Positions 47,317-56,397 of a DNA stretch of 64,000 bases are shown here, in pieces. Where the stretch lies: assembly GCA_014190575.1 (NCBI GenBank), contig BJGQ01000004.1, positions 62,001-126,000 on the forward strand, given 5' to 3'. The DNA is from Bacteroidota bacterium (lineage in GTDB: Bacteria; Bacteroidota; Bacteroidia; Chitinophagales; UBA10324). Positions within the stretch are counted from its first letter, which is position 1; each line of letters opens with the position of its first letter. The position numbers and the translations under genes are program-made. Below the pieces are notes generated by a model. That model was not told the origin of the DNA. It worked only from the letters and a program-made list of their open reading frames with translations, and searched no databases.

Positions 47317-49536
47317 ATGAAAAAAAATCAATCACTAATTATTATATCCTTTTTGAGTTTGGTATTCTTTCAGAAAAATGTTTCAGCACAATACTTTCCA
47401 AATTATGATATTGAATTACTAAAAGGTGCTGTACCTTTCAAATTGCCCTGGGTTGGTGGGTTAAACAATCCTCAATTTTCTGCAGCCGATTTAAACAATG
47501 ATGGAGTTTCAGATTTAGTTATCTTCGACAGAACCGGCAAAAGACTTTTAACTTTTATAAATGGTGGAACAGCTAACACAGTAGATTATAATTATGCGCC
47601 CAAGTACGAAAAGAATTTTCCATCAATGGATTCATGGTGTTTGTTGCTCGATTTTAATTACGATAATATTGCTGATATTTTCACTCACACCACTTTAGGT
47701 ACAAAAGTTTATAAAGGATATTATAATGCAGGTGATGAATTGTGTTTTACACCATATTCCAAGTTGTTGAAATTTCAAAGCATGACTGGCCCATTAAATA
47801 TTTTAACTTCAAGCGTTGATATACCGGCATTTGTAGATATTGACAATGACAATGACATTGACATTTTAAATTTTGAACAAGGCGGTGGATGGATTGAATA
47901 TTACCAGAATATGTCACAGGATATGGGGTATGGTAGTGATAGTTTTAAATATGAATTAACTGAAAATTGCTGGGGCTTAATGTATGAGCCATCAGGTCAG
48001 GAAGCCAAATGGTTAAACCAACCCTGTCCATGGAGAACGGAGGAGCTAATTCCTCATACCAATAATGAATTTCAAATCAATAAATCCGGAGGCATGCGGC
48101 ACACAGGCTCAACTACTTTAGCTTTTGATAACGATGGTGATGGTGATAAAGAACTTCTTATTGGAGATATTTCTTTTTCAGATTTAGTCTTTCTCACAAA
48201 TGGAGGAAGTGTTTCATCCGCTTTGCTTACCTCACAAGATACGGCATTCCCTAATTATTCAGTTCCGGCTAACATTGATTATTTCCCTGCAGCATTTCGA
48301 CTTGATTTAGATAATGATGGAGCTAAGGATATTGTCGCATCTCCTAATACTGAAAATGGACAAGCAGATGTTGCTTGCAGTTGGTTTTATAAAAACATTG
48401 GTTCAAATAACAATGGAACATTTATTTATCAAACTGATTCCTTTTTAACTGGAGATATGATTGATGTAGGTTCAGGAGCTGCTCCGATTTTTGTTGACTT
48501 GAATAATGATAGCCTAATGGATATGCTCATCACCAACAGAAATTCGTATGGAACAAATTCAACAATCACATATTTAACAAATGTTGGAAGTGATACAGTT
48601 CCGGTTTATAAAATGATGAGTAGAAACTGGATGAATTTATCATCACTAAATTTAAAAGGATTGTATCCTGCATTCGGTGATTTGAATAGTGATGGGAAAA
48701 AGGAAATGATTCTCGGAAACGAAAACGGAACAATTTTATATTACCAAAACACAGGTGGTGGAGCAAATAATCCCGATAATTTTGTACTGACAAATCCTTC
48801 ATATTTTACAATTGATGTCGGAAGTTTTAGTACACCAACTATTGTTGATGCTAACGGAGATGGAAAATTAGATTTAGTTATCGGAGAAGAAAATGGTTCG
48901 TTGAATTATTGTCGTAACAACGGAACAGTAACTGCGCCTGATTTTTCAAACACACAATCTTCATTCGGAAATGTAATCGTCCAACAGAATGGTTCAGTGG
49001 TAGGATTCAGTGTGCCGTGTTTTGTAAAATTAAATAATGCTACAACATGGACTTTATTGGTTGGATGTGAAGGAGGTAATGTTTTTCAGTACGATAGCAT
49101 TGAAAATAGTATTTCAGGTACTTTTAATTTGGTTGATACTTCATTCGCAAATATTGAGGTCGGAAGTTTTTCAGCACCATCTGCTACTGATATTAACAAT
49201 GATGGGATTCCAGAAATAGCAATAGGAAATTATCGTGGCGGAGTTACAGTATTTGATACTTCAACTGCTCATAACTACACGGCACTAAATGATTTTGTTA
49301 ATGGATGGATGTTGGAATTATATCCGAATCCAGTAATAGATTTAGTGACGGTGAAAGCAAATCATGAAATTTCAAAAGCAGAATTGTTTGATGAGTTAGG
49401 AAGAAAACTTTTTTCAATACCTGTTAATGAGGAAAAAGAATTTCAATTCAACACATCACAATTAACACCCGCACTTTATGTTATTAGATTATCAGGTGCA
49501 AATGGAAACTGCGCAATAAAATTTGTGAAAAATTAG
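47317..49536 (+). CDS. FG-GAP/VCBS repeat T9SS cargo, type A sorting domain
   Basis: This is a 739-residue secreted protein with a signal peptide (1-24, ending NVSAQ). The body consists of FG-GAP type repeats with calcium-binding loops (DLNNDGVSDLVIFD, DIDNDNDIDILNFE, DFDNDGDGDKELL-like, DANGDGKLDLVIGE, DINNDGIPEIAIGN), which fold as an integrin-like beta-propeller. The last 70 residues (LYPNPVIDLVTVKANHE ... LTPALYVIRLSGANG ... KFVKN) form a type A sorting domain. It probably binds a surface ligand. It converges with a small membrane protein gene, overlapping it by four bases. Confidence 0.9.
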   Translation: MKKNQSLIIISFLSLVFFQKNVSAQYFPNYDIELLKGAVPFKLPWVGGLNNPQFSAADLNNDGVSDLVIFDRTGKRLLTFINGGTANTVDYNYAPKYEKNFPSMDSWCLLLDFNYDNIADIFTHTTLGTKVYKGYYNAGDELCFTPYSKLLKFQSMTGPLNILTSSVDIPAFVDIDNDNDIDILNFEQGGGWIEYYQNMSQDMGYGSDSFKYELTENCWGLMYEPSGQEAKWLNQPCPWRTEELIPHTNNEFQINKSGGMRHTGSTTLAFDNDGDGDKELLIGDISFSDLVFLTNGGSVSSALLTSQDTAFPNYSVPANIDYFPAAFRLDLDNDGAKDIVASPNTENGQADVACSWFYKNIGSNNNGTFIYQTDSFLTGDMIDVGSGAAPIFVDLNNDSLMDMLITNRNSYGTNSTITYLTNVGSDTVPVYKMMSRNWMNLSSLNLKGLYPAFGDLNSDGKKEMILGNENGTILYYQNTGGGANNPDNFVLTNPSYFTIDVGSFSTPTIVDANGDGKLDLVIGEENGSLNYCRNNGTVTAPDFSNTQSSFGNVIVQQNGSVVGFSVPCFVKLNNATTWTLLVGCEGGNVFQYDSIENSISGTFNLVDTSFANIEVGSFSAPSATDINNDGIPEIAIGNYRGGVTVFDTSTAHNYTALNDFVNGWMLELYPNPVIDLVTVKANHEISKAELFDELGRKLFSIPVNEEKEFQFNTSQLTPALYVIRLSGANGNCAIKFVKN

Positions 49537-49688
49537 GCTTGTTGAACAAGCACCATTCCTACTTCTAAAGTAAGAAAAAAACTAAAGAGGAAGACGAATA
49601 AATCGTACTTCGTCATATTCATTACCACTTTGTTATCATCAGTCATTTCGTTTTTGATGTAACGCGAGAAGAACTTAATTGTAGCCAT
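49533..49688 (-). CDS. 51-residue single-helix membrane protein, unknown
   Basis: The ATG at 49688-49686 opens a 51-codon frame ending TAA at 49535-49533. The translation starts MATIKFFSRYIKNEMTDDNK and has one strong C-terminal membrane helix (YDLFVFLFSFFLTLEVGMVL), preceded by a charged, lysine-rich part. Composition and topology look like a real small membrane protein rather than a shadow frame. It fills most of a 317-base gap and overlaps the end of the convergent FG-GAP cargo gene. No family is recognised. Confidence 0.6.
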   Translation of the reverse strand: MATIKFFSRYIKNEMTDDNKVVMNMTKYDLFVFLFSFFLTLEVGMVLVQQA

Positions 49689-49853
49689 AAACCAAATTAT
49701 TTTGTTTGCGCCTTTACTAAATAAAATATAAAAGGTTTCAGATTCTTTTATTCAATCGCTGAACAAGAAAAGTATTGCGCTGAATAGAGATAATATTAAT
49801 AACAAGCATCTCAGATATTTAATTTGAAATCAAAGTATTCAGGAATATAAAAG

Positions 49854-50744
49854 TTATTGCTTCAATATTTTCTGATACTTGCTAGAGTTGGCAGCATCCA
49901 TTTTTGAAACAAGATTTATTACTTGCGTTTTTTCAATTGGCGAGGCCTGAGAAAAAATATTTACTATTTCATCCACCTTAGCTTTAAAGAATATCTGAAT
50001 GAACATAGAATTTGGATTATCTTGATTCATTTTATCGATTAAAGCAAATGAAGCGAGTATAGCTTTTCGGCCATTCTCGATATCATCATACATTTTATCC
50101 ATTCCTTCTCTATGATATTTATAAAAAGCTGTACGCCCATTGTCATACTTAGTATTCATAAAATTTTCAACTAACCAATATCGGTTGCGCAATTCCATCG
50201 CTTTCCATCCTTTGGTAACAGAATTTGAGTTTAAGTTCACAATGTTTTGTGCTTTTGTAAAATAAGGTGTGCCACCCTTTGGCGAAAACGAATCATAATC
50301 CAATCCGATAATGATATATGCGTAGTAGGCAAGCAAAGAACTCAATTCACTGGTCACTGCATTTTCATTAAATTCTAGTGTTTGATATTGAGCATATTCA
50401 ATGGTCCAGTCTTTATCAACCCAATTAAATAGGGTAGAGTTGTAACTTGAATTAAATACAGGGCGATTTGATTGAATAGTCACTTGTGCCTGGTATTTAT
50501 CTGCGGACAATTCTTTAGTTATGCTAATTAAAAAAGTACATTCAAGCCGCTCGTTTTGTGAATAAGTATCGCCAGTCCATTTCCGGTTATTCATGAACTC
50601 GGTGATGGTTTTTTTCATGTCGTCAAAAATTTTCGGATCGGCGGTTTGTAATTGCGGAGTAATAACCTGTACTGAGCAATTGAGCTCCTGTGCATTTGCA
50701 ATTGTTGAAATAAACGAAAAGAGAATTAAAAAAAGTTTACGCAT
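49854..50744 (-). CDS. DUF4835 family exported protein
   Basis: This 296-residue protein starts at the ATG 50744-50742, which gives a proper signal peptide (MRKLFLILFSFISTIANAQ); the longer frame would begin inside coaBC. The mature start ELNCSVQVITPQLQTADPKI and the later YYAYIIIGLDYDSFSPKGG are typical of DUF4835, a Bacteroidota family regularly found just after coaBC. Its function is unknown; an envelope role is inferred from export. It overlaps the coaBC end by eight bases. Confidence 0.9.
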   Translation of the reverse strand: MRKLFLILFSFISTIANAQELNCSVQVITPQLQTADPKIFDDMKKTITEFMNNRKWTGDTYSQNERLECTFLISITKELSADKYQAQVTIQSNRPVFNSSYNSTLFNWVDKDWTIEYAQYQTLEFNENAVTSELSSLLAYYAYIIIGLDYDSFSPKGGTPYFTKAQNIVNLNSNSVTKGWKAMELRNRYWLVENFMNTKYDNGRTAFYKYHREGMDKMYDDIENGRKAILASFALIDKMNQDNPNSMFIQIFFKAKVDEIVNIFSQASPIEKTQVINLVSKMDAANSSKYQKILKQ

Positions 50745-51945
50745 GAAGTTTTGAAATAATAATGTTAACGATGTCGTGCGCAATTTCGGTTTTCATTTTC
50801 ATTGGCAGTTCTTTTTTCTTTCCACCACTATCAATAACTGTGACTTTGTTTGTATCAGTTCCAAAACCAGCACCTTTATCTTTCAATGAATTTAAAATGA
50901 TGAAGTCTAAATTTTTTGTTTTCAGTTTTTCTTTTGCATTCGCCAATTCATTTTCAGTTTCTAATGCAAAACCAATCAGCAACTGATTTTTCTTTTTCTT
51001 TTTCCCAATTTCTAAAAGAATATCTTTTGTTTTTACTAACTCAATATTCAGTTCACCTTCTTTCTTTTTAATTTTATTGACAGCAGTTTTTTGAGGTTTA
51101 TAATCTGCAACAGCCGCTGCCATAATTGTTATATCGGCAATGACAAATGCTTTTGTAGTTGCTGAAAATAATTCGTCAGCAGTTTTAATAGAAACAAATT
51201 TCTTCAGGTGTGATGGAACTGAAATATTTACAGGCCCGGAAATAAGTGTAACATCAGCACCATGTTTTATACAAACCTCAGCTAAAGCATATCCCATTTT
51301 TCCACTTGAATGATTTCCGATGAAACGAACAGGGTCGATGGCTTCGTATGTGGGGCCTGCTGTAATCAAAATTTTTTTTCCTTTCAATGATTGAGAAGAA
51401 TTGAAATAATTTGTGAGCAGTGAAATAATTTCTTCGGGTTGCATCATTCTGCCTTCACCAATTAGTCCACTTGCTAATTCACCATGCGATACTTTCAAAA
51501 CAGTATTTCCATTTTGATTCAGTAATTGAATATTTCTTTTAGTCGATGCATGAGCCCACATGTCTTCATCCATTGCAGGAGAAATAAAAACAGGGCATCG
51601 TGCCGAGAGATAAACTGCGGTCAATAAATTATCACAATATCCATTTGCAAATTTCGCAATGGTGTTGGCTGATGCCGGAGCGATTAAAAATAAATCGGCC
51701 CACAATGCAAGTTCAACATGATTGTTCCAGCGTGAATCATCTGCAGTTGTTAACTCTGATAATACCGGATTCTTTGAAAGTGTAGAAAGTGAAAGCGGGG
51801 AAATAAATTTCCCCGCTTCCCTTGTCATAATAACTTTTACTTTTGCTCCTTCTTTTACCAATAAGCGAATGAGAAATGCGCTTTTATAAGCTGCGATACT
51901 TCCGCAAACTCCAAGGAGAATTTTTTTTCCTTTTAAGGAAGACAT
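50737..51945 (-). CDS. coaBC: Phosphopantothenoylcysteine decarboxylase / synthetase
   Basis: This is a 402-residue bifunctional enzyme of coenzyme A synthesis. The N-terminal flavoprotein decarboxylase (CoaC) shows GVCGSIAAYKSAFLIRLL, PASANTIAKFANG and PAMDEDMW. The C-terminal ligase (CoaB) shows ILITAGPTYEAIDPVRFI, NHSSGKMG, ADITIMAAAVADYKP and the lysine-rich KIKKKEG loop. In E. coli the decarboxylase loop ACGDIGPGRM holds an active-site Cys; the matching segment here reads LASGLIGEGRM, with Ser. The gene is part of a bamD-omega-coaBC-DUF4835 operon; its ATG shares one base with the end of the omega gene. Confidence 0.95.
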   Translation of the reverse strand: MSSLKGKKILLGVCGSIAAYKSAFLIRLLVKEGAKVKVIMTREAGKFISPLSLSTLSKNPVLSELTTADDSRWNNHVELALWADLFLIAPASANTIAKFANGYCDNLLTAVYLSARCPVFISPAMDEDMWAHASTKRNIQLLNQNGNTVLKVSHGELASGLIGEGRMMQPEEIISLLTNYFNSSQSLKGKKILITAGPTYEAIDPVRFIGNHSSGKMGYALAEVCIKHGADVTLISGPVNISVPSHLKKFVSIKTADELFSATTKAFVIADITIMAAAVADYKPQKTAVNKIKKKEGELNIELVKTKDILLEIGKKKKKNQLLIGFALETENELANAKEKLKTKNLDFIILNSLKDKGAGFGTDTNKVTVIDSGGKKKELPMKMKTEIAHDIVNIIISKLHA

Positions 51946-52298
51946 CAGAACAATGGCTTAGGCGCTTCCTTACTTGGATTGCGGTAGTAAACCTTTTTTT
52001 CCAGAAATTCTTCAGTAGCCATCAAAGTCGGATGCGCTAATTTTTCGTAGTGTTTTGAAATTTCAATCTGCTCGCGGTTCTCATGAATCTCTTCTAAGTT
52101 ATCCGAAGAAGATGCGAACTCTTCCAGCTTCGCATGCAGTTCTTCACGAATCTGACTGGCGATTTGGGTGGAGCGTTTTGCAATAATGGCAATGGCTTCG
52201 TAAGTGCTGCCAACCTGATTTTTCATTGCTTCAACATTGCGTGGTTCAGCAACATTGGTCATTACCTGACTTTGTAATTTTTTAATTGAGTTACTCAT
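51945..52298 (-). CDS. rpoZ: RNA polymerase omega subunit, Bacteroidota type
   Basis: This is a 117-residue protein with the Bacteroidota omega pattern: VGSTYEAIAIIAKRSTQIAS (about 29-48), matching the N-terminal conserved helix of omega, then a charged tail (ANPSKEAP-like ending RNPSKEAPKPLF). Omega helps assemble the core RNA polymerase and supports ppGpp response. Position between bamD and coaBC is usual in this phylum. It overlaps bamD by eight bases and coaBC by one. Confidence 0.88.
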   Translation of the reverse strand: MSNSIKKLQSQVMTNVAEPRNVEAMKNQVGSTYEAIAIIAKRSTQIASQIREELHAKLEEFASSSDNLEEIHENREQIEISKHYEKLAHPTLMATEEFLEKKVYYRNPSKEAPKPLF

Positions 52299-53094
52299 GA
52301 ATGTTGAGTTTATTTAAAGTGGATGTTGAATTATCAAAAAGGTTCTTTGCTTCTTTTTCGTACCGTGTACCGGCAAATTTATCTTTGTATTGGTTATAAA
52401 CCGCAACAGTTTTTTCAAAGCGGTCTTTCTGTTTGGTTTCAATACTATTAAGGGCGTAAAGATAATCTGACTTCACTATTAAAAAACAGGCTTCGGCAAT
52501 ATAAGGTAAATCTGGATAACTGCGAATTAAATTGGCTAATGCAACTGCCGATGCTTTGTAGTTGGTCATTTGATAATACAATTTTGCACCTGCAAATGCT
52601 TTTACTTCCAACTTTGCCCGCATCTGGTCAATGTCTTCATTTGCTTGACTTACTAATGCACTTGTTGGGAAAGTATTGGTGAATAATTGAAATTCATTAA
52701 TCGCTTTCTCGGTATACTCCTGTGACAATTCATATTTCGGAGACATCTGCATATAGCATTTGGCATTCATAAATAAACATTCTTCAGCATGAAGGCTTGT
52801 GGGATAAGTAGTATAATAGTTTTTAAAATGGTAGGCAGAAACTAAATATTCGCCTGTTCCATAATAACAAAACGGAAGGTAGTAATACATTTCTTCTCCT
52901 TCTTTTGAACCTTTGTAAACCGGAACCAATTCTTCAAACAACGGAAGCGCTTTATAATATTGTTGCTTGTTGTAATAGACTTTCGCTACCTCATATTTCT
53001 TAGCTAAATCATTTCCTTTTAAAACTTCCTGATATTCACTGCATGAAGAAATTAAAATAATCAAAAATGAAAATAGGAGTAGGTTTTTTTTCAT
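52291..53094 (-). CDS. bamD: Outer-membrane assembly lipoprotein BamD
   Basis: This is a 267-residue lipoprotein. The ATG at 53094 is chosen because it gives a signal peptide with lipobox ISSC (Cys18); the longer frame adds eight residues of no evident use. Tetratricopeptide-like repeats follow (KVYYNKQQYYKALPLFEELV, CYYGTGEYLVSAYHFKNYY, and so on). BamD works with BamA to insert beta-barrel proteins into the outer membrane, needed for the many porins and T9SS proteins of such cells. It is the first gene of the operon with omega, coaBC and DUF4835. Confidence 0.93.
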   Translation of the reverse strand: MKKNLLLFSFLIILISSCSEYQEVLKGNDLAKKYEVAKVYYNKQQYYKALPLFEELVPVYKGSKEGEEMYYYLPFCYYGTGEYLVSAYHFKNYYTTYPTSLHAEECLFMNAKCYMQMSPKYELSQEYTEKAINEFQLFTNTFPTSALVSQANEDIDQMRAKLEVKAFAGAKLYYQMTNYKASAVALANLIRSYPDLPYIAEACFLIVKSDYLYALNSIETKQKDRFEKTVAVYNQYKDKFAGTRYEKEAKNLFDNSTSTLNKLNIHE

Positions 53095-53199
53095 GGGCGC
53101 GCAAATATAGCTTTTCAAATCAATTGAATTTTAATTGGGTTTACTAACTGCAATAAAGCGTATTTTATTGCTCAATAGTTACAGAAGGAATAAATATTA

Positions 53200-54966
53200 T
53201 TACATTCTTTCAGGTACTTCAATCCCCAACAATTTCATTCCTCGCTTGATAACCGATCCTGTTAAATCTGATAACAGTAATCTGAAATTTTTCAATTCTT
53301 CAGTTTCAGCCTGGGTAATAGAGTTTTCAGCATAAAAGGAATTGAAACTTTTCGCAATAAAATATATGTGATTTGCGAGAAGAGCAGGGTCTAAATTCAT
53401 TGCAGCTTCTTTAATAGTGTTCGTATATAAATAAAGTTGCATTAACAATTGCAATTCGGAATCATTTGCTTTTACAACAGGAGTGGAGCTCTTAAAATTA
53501 TTTCCTGCTTTGCGTTTTACCGATTGAATTCTTGCGTAAGTGTATTGAATAAACGGCCCGGTGAAACCATGAAAATCTATAGACTCTTCCGGATTAAAAA
53601 TCATTCGCTTGCGTGGGTCAACTTTCAGTATAAAAAATTTCAACGCACCCATTCCTAATTCATAATATAATTTTTCTGCTTCCGCCTCACTGAAATTTTC
53701 GGTCTTACCTAATGCCAAAGTTTGCTCTTTTGCAGTGCGAATCATTTCTTCAATTAAATCATCGGCATCTACCACGGTGCCTTCGCGCGATTTCATTCGG
53801 CCGGTTGGTAAATCAACCATGCCATATGAGAGATGATTTATTCCATCAGCATATTTTTTTCCGAGTTTTTGTGTAACGAGTTTTAAAACTTTGAAATGAT
53901 AGTCTTGCTCATTCGCCACTGTATAAATCATCTGATCGGGTTCAAAATCTTGATAACGCAAATCGGCAGTTCCTAAATCCTGTGTGATGTAAACAGATGT
54001 TCCATCAGAGCGCATTAAAACTTTTTCATCCAAACCATCAGAAGTTAAATCAACGCACACCGCTCCATCAGGTCTTTTATAAAAAACATTTTTACTCAAT
54101 CCTTCTTCTACAATATTTTTTCCGAGTAAGTAGGTATCAGATTCTTTGTAATGTTTATTGAAGTCGCAACCTATTAATTGATAGGTTTCTTCAAAACCTT
54201 CGTACACCCAACCATTCATCATTTCCCACCGCGCACGAACTTCAGCATCACCAGCTTCCCATTTCAATAACATTTCTTTTACTTCAATATTGAGTGGAGC
54301 ATTTTTTTTTGCTTCTTCTTCGCTCATGCCTTTCAGCATCAATCCTGCAATCTGAATTTTTAATTCCTGATCGAATTTTACATAGAAATCTCCAACTAGA
54401 TGGTCACCTTTTATTCCTTTTGATTTTGGTGTTTCGTTGTTACTATATTTTTCATAAGCGAGCATGGATTTACAAATGTGAATTCCACGGTCATTATAGA
54501 TATTCACCTTCACTACTTCATTTCCTGCAGCCTTGAGAATTTCAGAAACAGAATAGCCAATAAAAATATTTCGGATGTGACCGAGATGCAATGGCTTATT
54601 CGTGTTTGGCCCTGCATACTCTACCATTATTTTTTTATGGGTAGAAGGCAATGAAAAATAATTTTCAGAAGAAGCGTTCAATAAAAAATTGTTCCAGAAT
54701 TCGTTCTTCAATTTAAAATTCACAAACCCTTTCACCACATTGTATGAATCAATTTCCGGAATTTCTTTTTGCAATGCATCACCAATTTCTTTTCCGATTT
54801 CTTCAGGTTTCTTTCGCGCAATTTTTACAAATGGAAAAATCACTACAGTAAAATCGCCAACAAATTCTTTTGATGTTTGATTGACGGTAATATCCAGATC
54901 GGAAAAATTTATTCCGTATAAATTATTTACAATATGTGCTGTTTTCTCTCTTAGTAGTTTTTCCAT
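53200..54966 (-). CDS. argS: Arginyl-tRNA synthetase
   Basis: This 588-residue class I synthetase charges tRNA-Arg. An N-terminal additional domain (about 1-110) is followed by the catalytic domain with the HIGH-type motif HLGH (127-130) after VEYAGPNTNKPL. The KMSKS-like loop appears as GRMKSREG, and the DALR anticodon domain ends with LGIEVPERM, the usual ArgS terminus. Length and motifs are normal. Arginase follows the same strand upstream (55034-55993) with a 67-base gap, which may mean co-transcription. Confidence 0.97.
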   Translation of the reverse strand: MEKLLREKTAHIVNNLYGINFSDLDITVNQTSKEFVGDFTVVIFPFVKIARKKPEEIGKEIGDALQKEIPEIDSYNVVKGFVNFKLKNEFWNNFLLNASSENYFSLPSTHKKIMVEYAGPNTNKPLHLGHIRNIFIGYSVSEILKAAGNEVVKVNIYNDRGIHICKSMLAYEKYSNNETPKSKGIKGDHLVGDFYVKFDQELKIQIAGLMLKGMSEEEAKKNAPLNIEVKEMLLKWEAGDAEVRARWEMMNGWVYEGFEETYQLIGCDFNKHYKESDTYLLGKNIVEEGLSKNVFYKRPDGAVCVDLTSDGLDEKVLMRSDGTSVYITQDLGTADLRYQDFEPDQMIYTVANEQDYHFKVLKLVTQKLGKKYADGINHLSYGMVDLPTGRMKSREGTVVDADDLIEEMIRTAKEQTLALGKTENFSEAEAEKLYYELGMGALKFFILKVDPRKRMIFNPEESIDFHGFTGPFIQYTYARIQSVKRKAGNNFKSSTPVVKANDSELQLLMQLYLYTNTIKEAAMNLDPALLANHIYFIAKSFNSFYAENSITQAETEELKNFRLLLSDLTGSVIKRGMKLLGIEVPERM

Positions 54967-55033
54967 TTTAATTCACAATAATTAAATGCAGATAAATTCA
55001 GCCTTAACTGGAATGCATTATTTAATTTTCAAA

Positions 55034-55993
55034 TTATTCTTCCGCCCAATCATTATACAATTGATTCGTTACTTTTTGTAAAATCTCGAATGCGTTTTCT
55101 GCCATCAGGTTTTCTTTATCCAATGTTGGATTCACTTCAGTTACTTCAAAGCAACAAACTTTTTCGTCCTGCATCAATCTCAGAATTAAACTTGCAGCTT
55201 GTTTTTCAGTAATGCCATTGGGCACTGGAGTTCCTGTTCCTTTGCTGATTGTGGAATCCATGCAATCAACATCAAACGAAATATAAATATAATCGCAAGG
55301 CTCAACAGCATAAAGCACTTCGCGTGCGGCTTTATCAATTCCGTAGTTAACAATTTCATCGGTAGTTATTACACGAACACGATGTTGCTTTAATAAAAAA
55401 TCTTCTTGTTGTTCAAAATCGCGCAAGCATACATACACCAAATTATCGTAACGGATTTTTGGAGAAATGCCTCCGATGTTTTTATATTTCTCCCAGTAGT
55501 CTCGAATGGTATCGTCCACATTATTTACTCGCATAGTTTGATTGTCTTCTCCAAGCGCTGCACTCAAAGGCATGCCATGCATGTTTCCTGATGGTGTAGT
55601 GTATGGCGAATGCAAATCGGCGTGAGCATCTATCCACACTACAGCAATACGCGCGTCTGGATGCGCCATTTTTATTCCGGCAATGGTTCCGGCTGAAGTA
55701 CTGTGATCTCCACTCAGAACAATTGGAAAATTTCCTTCATTTAAAATTCCTTTTACTGATTCAGCCACACGCTCACTTACGCTCAATACACCTTTAATTC
55801 TTCGAGCATAGCTGGAGCGTGAAGGTTCGTACAGCATTTGATTTTCAGTTTGTATTTCCTGACTTTGATATCGCTTGAAAAAATCGCTGCCGAAATCGAA
55901 AGCCGCAATTTTTATAGCTTCAATTCCAAGACTCGCACCGCGAGTGCCGGCACCTATTTCTGATTTTACTTCTATTAGTTTTATGTTTTTCAT
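55034..55993 (-). CDS. Arginase family protein
   Basis: This is a 319-residue manganese enzyme of the ureohydrolase family, probably arginase (arginine to ornithine and urea). Metal ligands are seen as H97 in SGDHS, D122, H124 and D126 in IDAHADLH, and the SFDVDCMD motif. EVNPTLD matches the family C-terminal site. Agmatinase or formiminoglutamase are the other options; the overall sequence fits arginase best. It may be transcribed with argS, lying 67 bases upstream. Confidence 0.88.
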   Translation of the reverse strand: MKNIKLIEVKSEIGAGTRGASLGIEAIKIAAFDFGSDFFKRYQSQEIQTENQMLYEPSRSSYARRIKGVLSVSERVAESVKGILNEGNFPIVLSGDHSTSAGTIAGIKMAHPDARIAVVWIDAHADLHSPYTTPSGNMHGMPLSAALGEDNQTMRVNNVDDTIRDYWEKYKNIGGISPKIRYDNLVYVCLRDFEQQEDFLLKQHRVRVITTDEIVNYGIDKAAREVLYAVEPCDYIYISFDVDCMDSTISKGTGTPVPNGITEKQAASLILRLMQDEKVCCFEVTEVNPTLDKENLMAENAFEILQKVTNQLYNDWAEE

Positions 55994-56397
55994 TTTTTAA
56001 ATTCAGTACAACATTGGTTCTTTTGTAAAACTTTATTTGGTACAATTAAACTGTATTTTGTTTGGCAAAAGAAATACTTTGAAGTGATTATTTTTTTTTG
56101 ACTTTAACAATGAATTCGAAGGCGAACAATTTCTAGCTATTATTTGAATGGTATATTTTAAAATAAATTTTAATGAAAATAAAATTACCATAAGGTTGTT
56201 TAATTCAGTTTCATATGATTGATATTCTTTTCAAAATTCTTGAATAGAAACTTTAAAATATTTTGAATGAAATAATTTTGTTACTAAAGTGTGACAAAAT
56301 AGTTTGCCAATAATAAAGTTTCCATTTGAAAATTTGAAAAAACAGATTAACTTTCAATCGAAATTTAATTTGTTTTAACCAATTAAATAAATAGCGC
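55994..56397. other. Intergenic region, 404 bases, nothing recognised
   Basis: The stretch between arginase and the frameshifted cargo is very AT-rich. No open frame over about 30 codons, no clear promoter, no inverted repeat of note and no tRNA were found. It presumably holds divergent promoters for the two genes. Confidence 0.6.
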
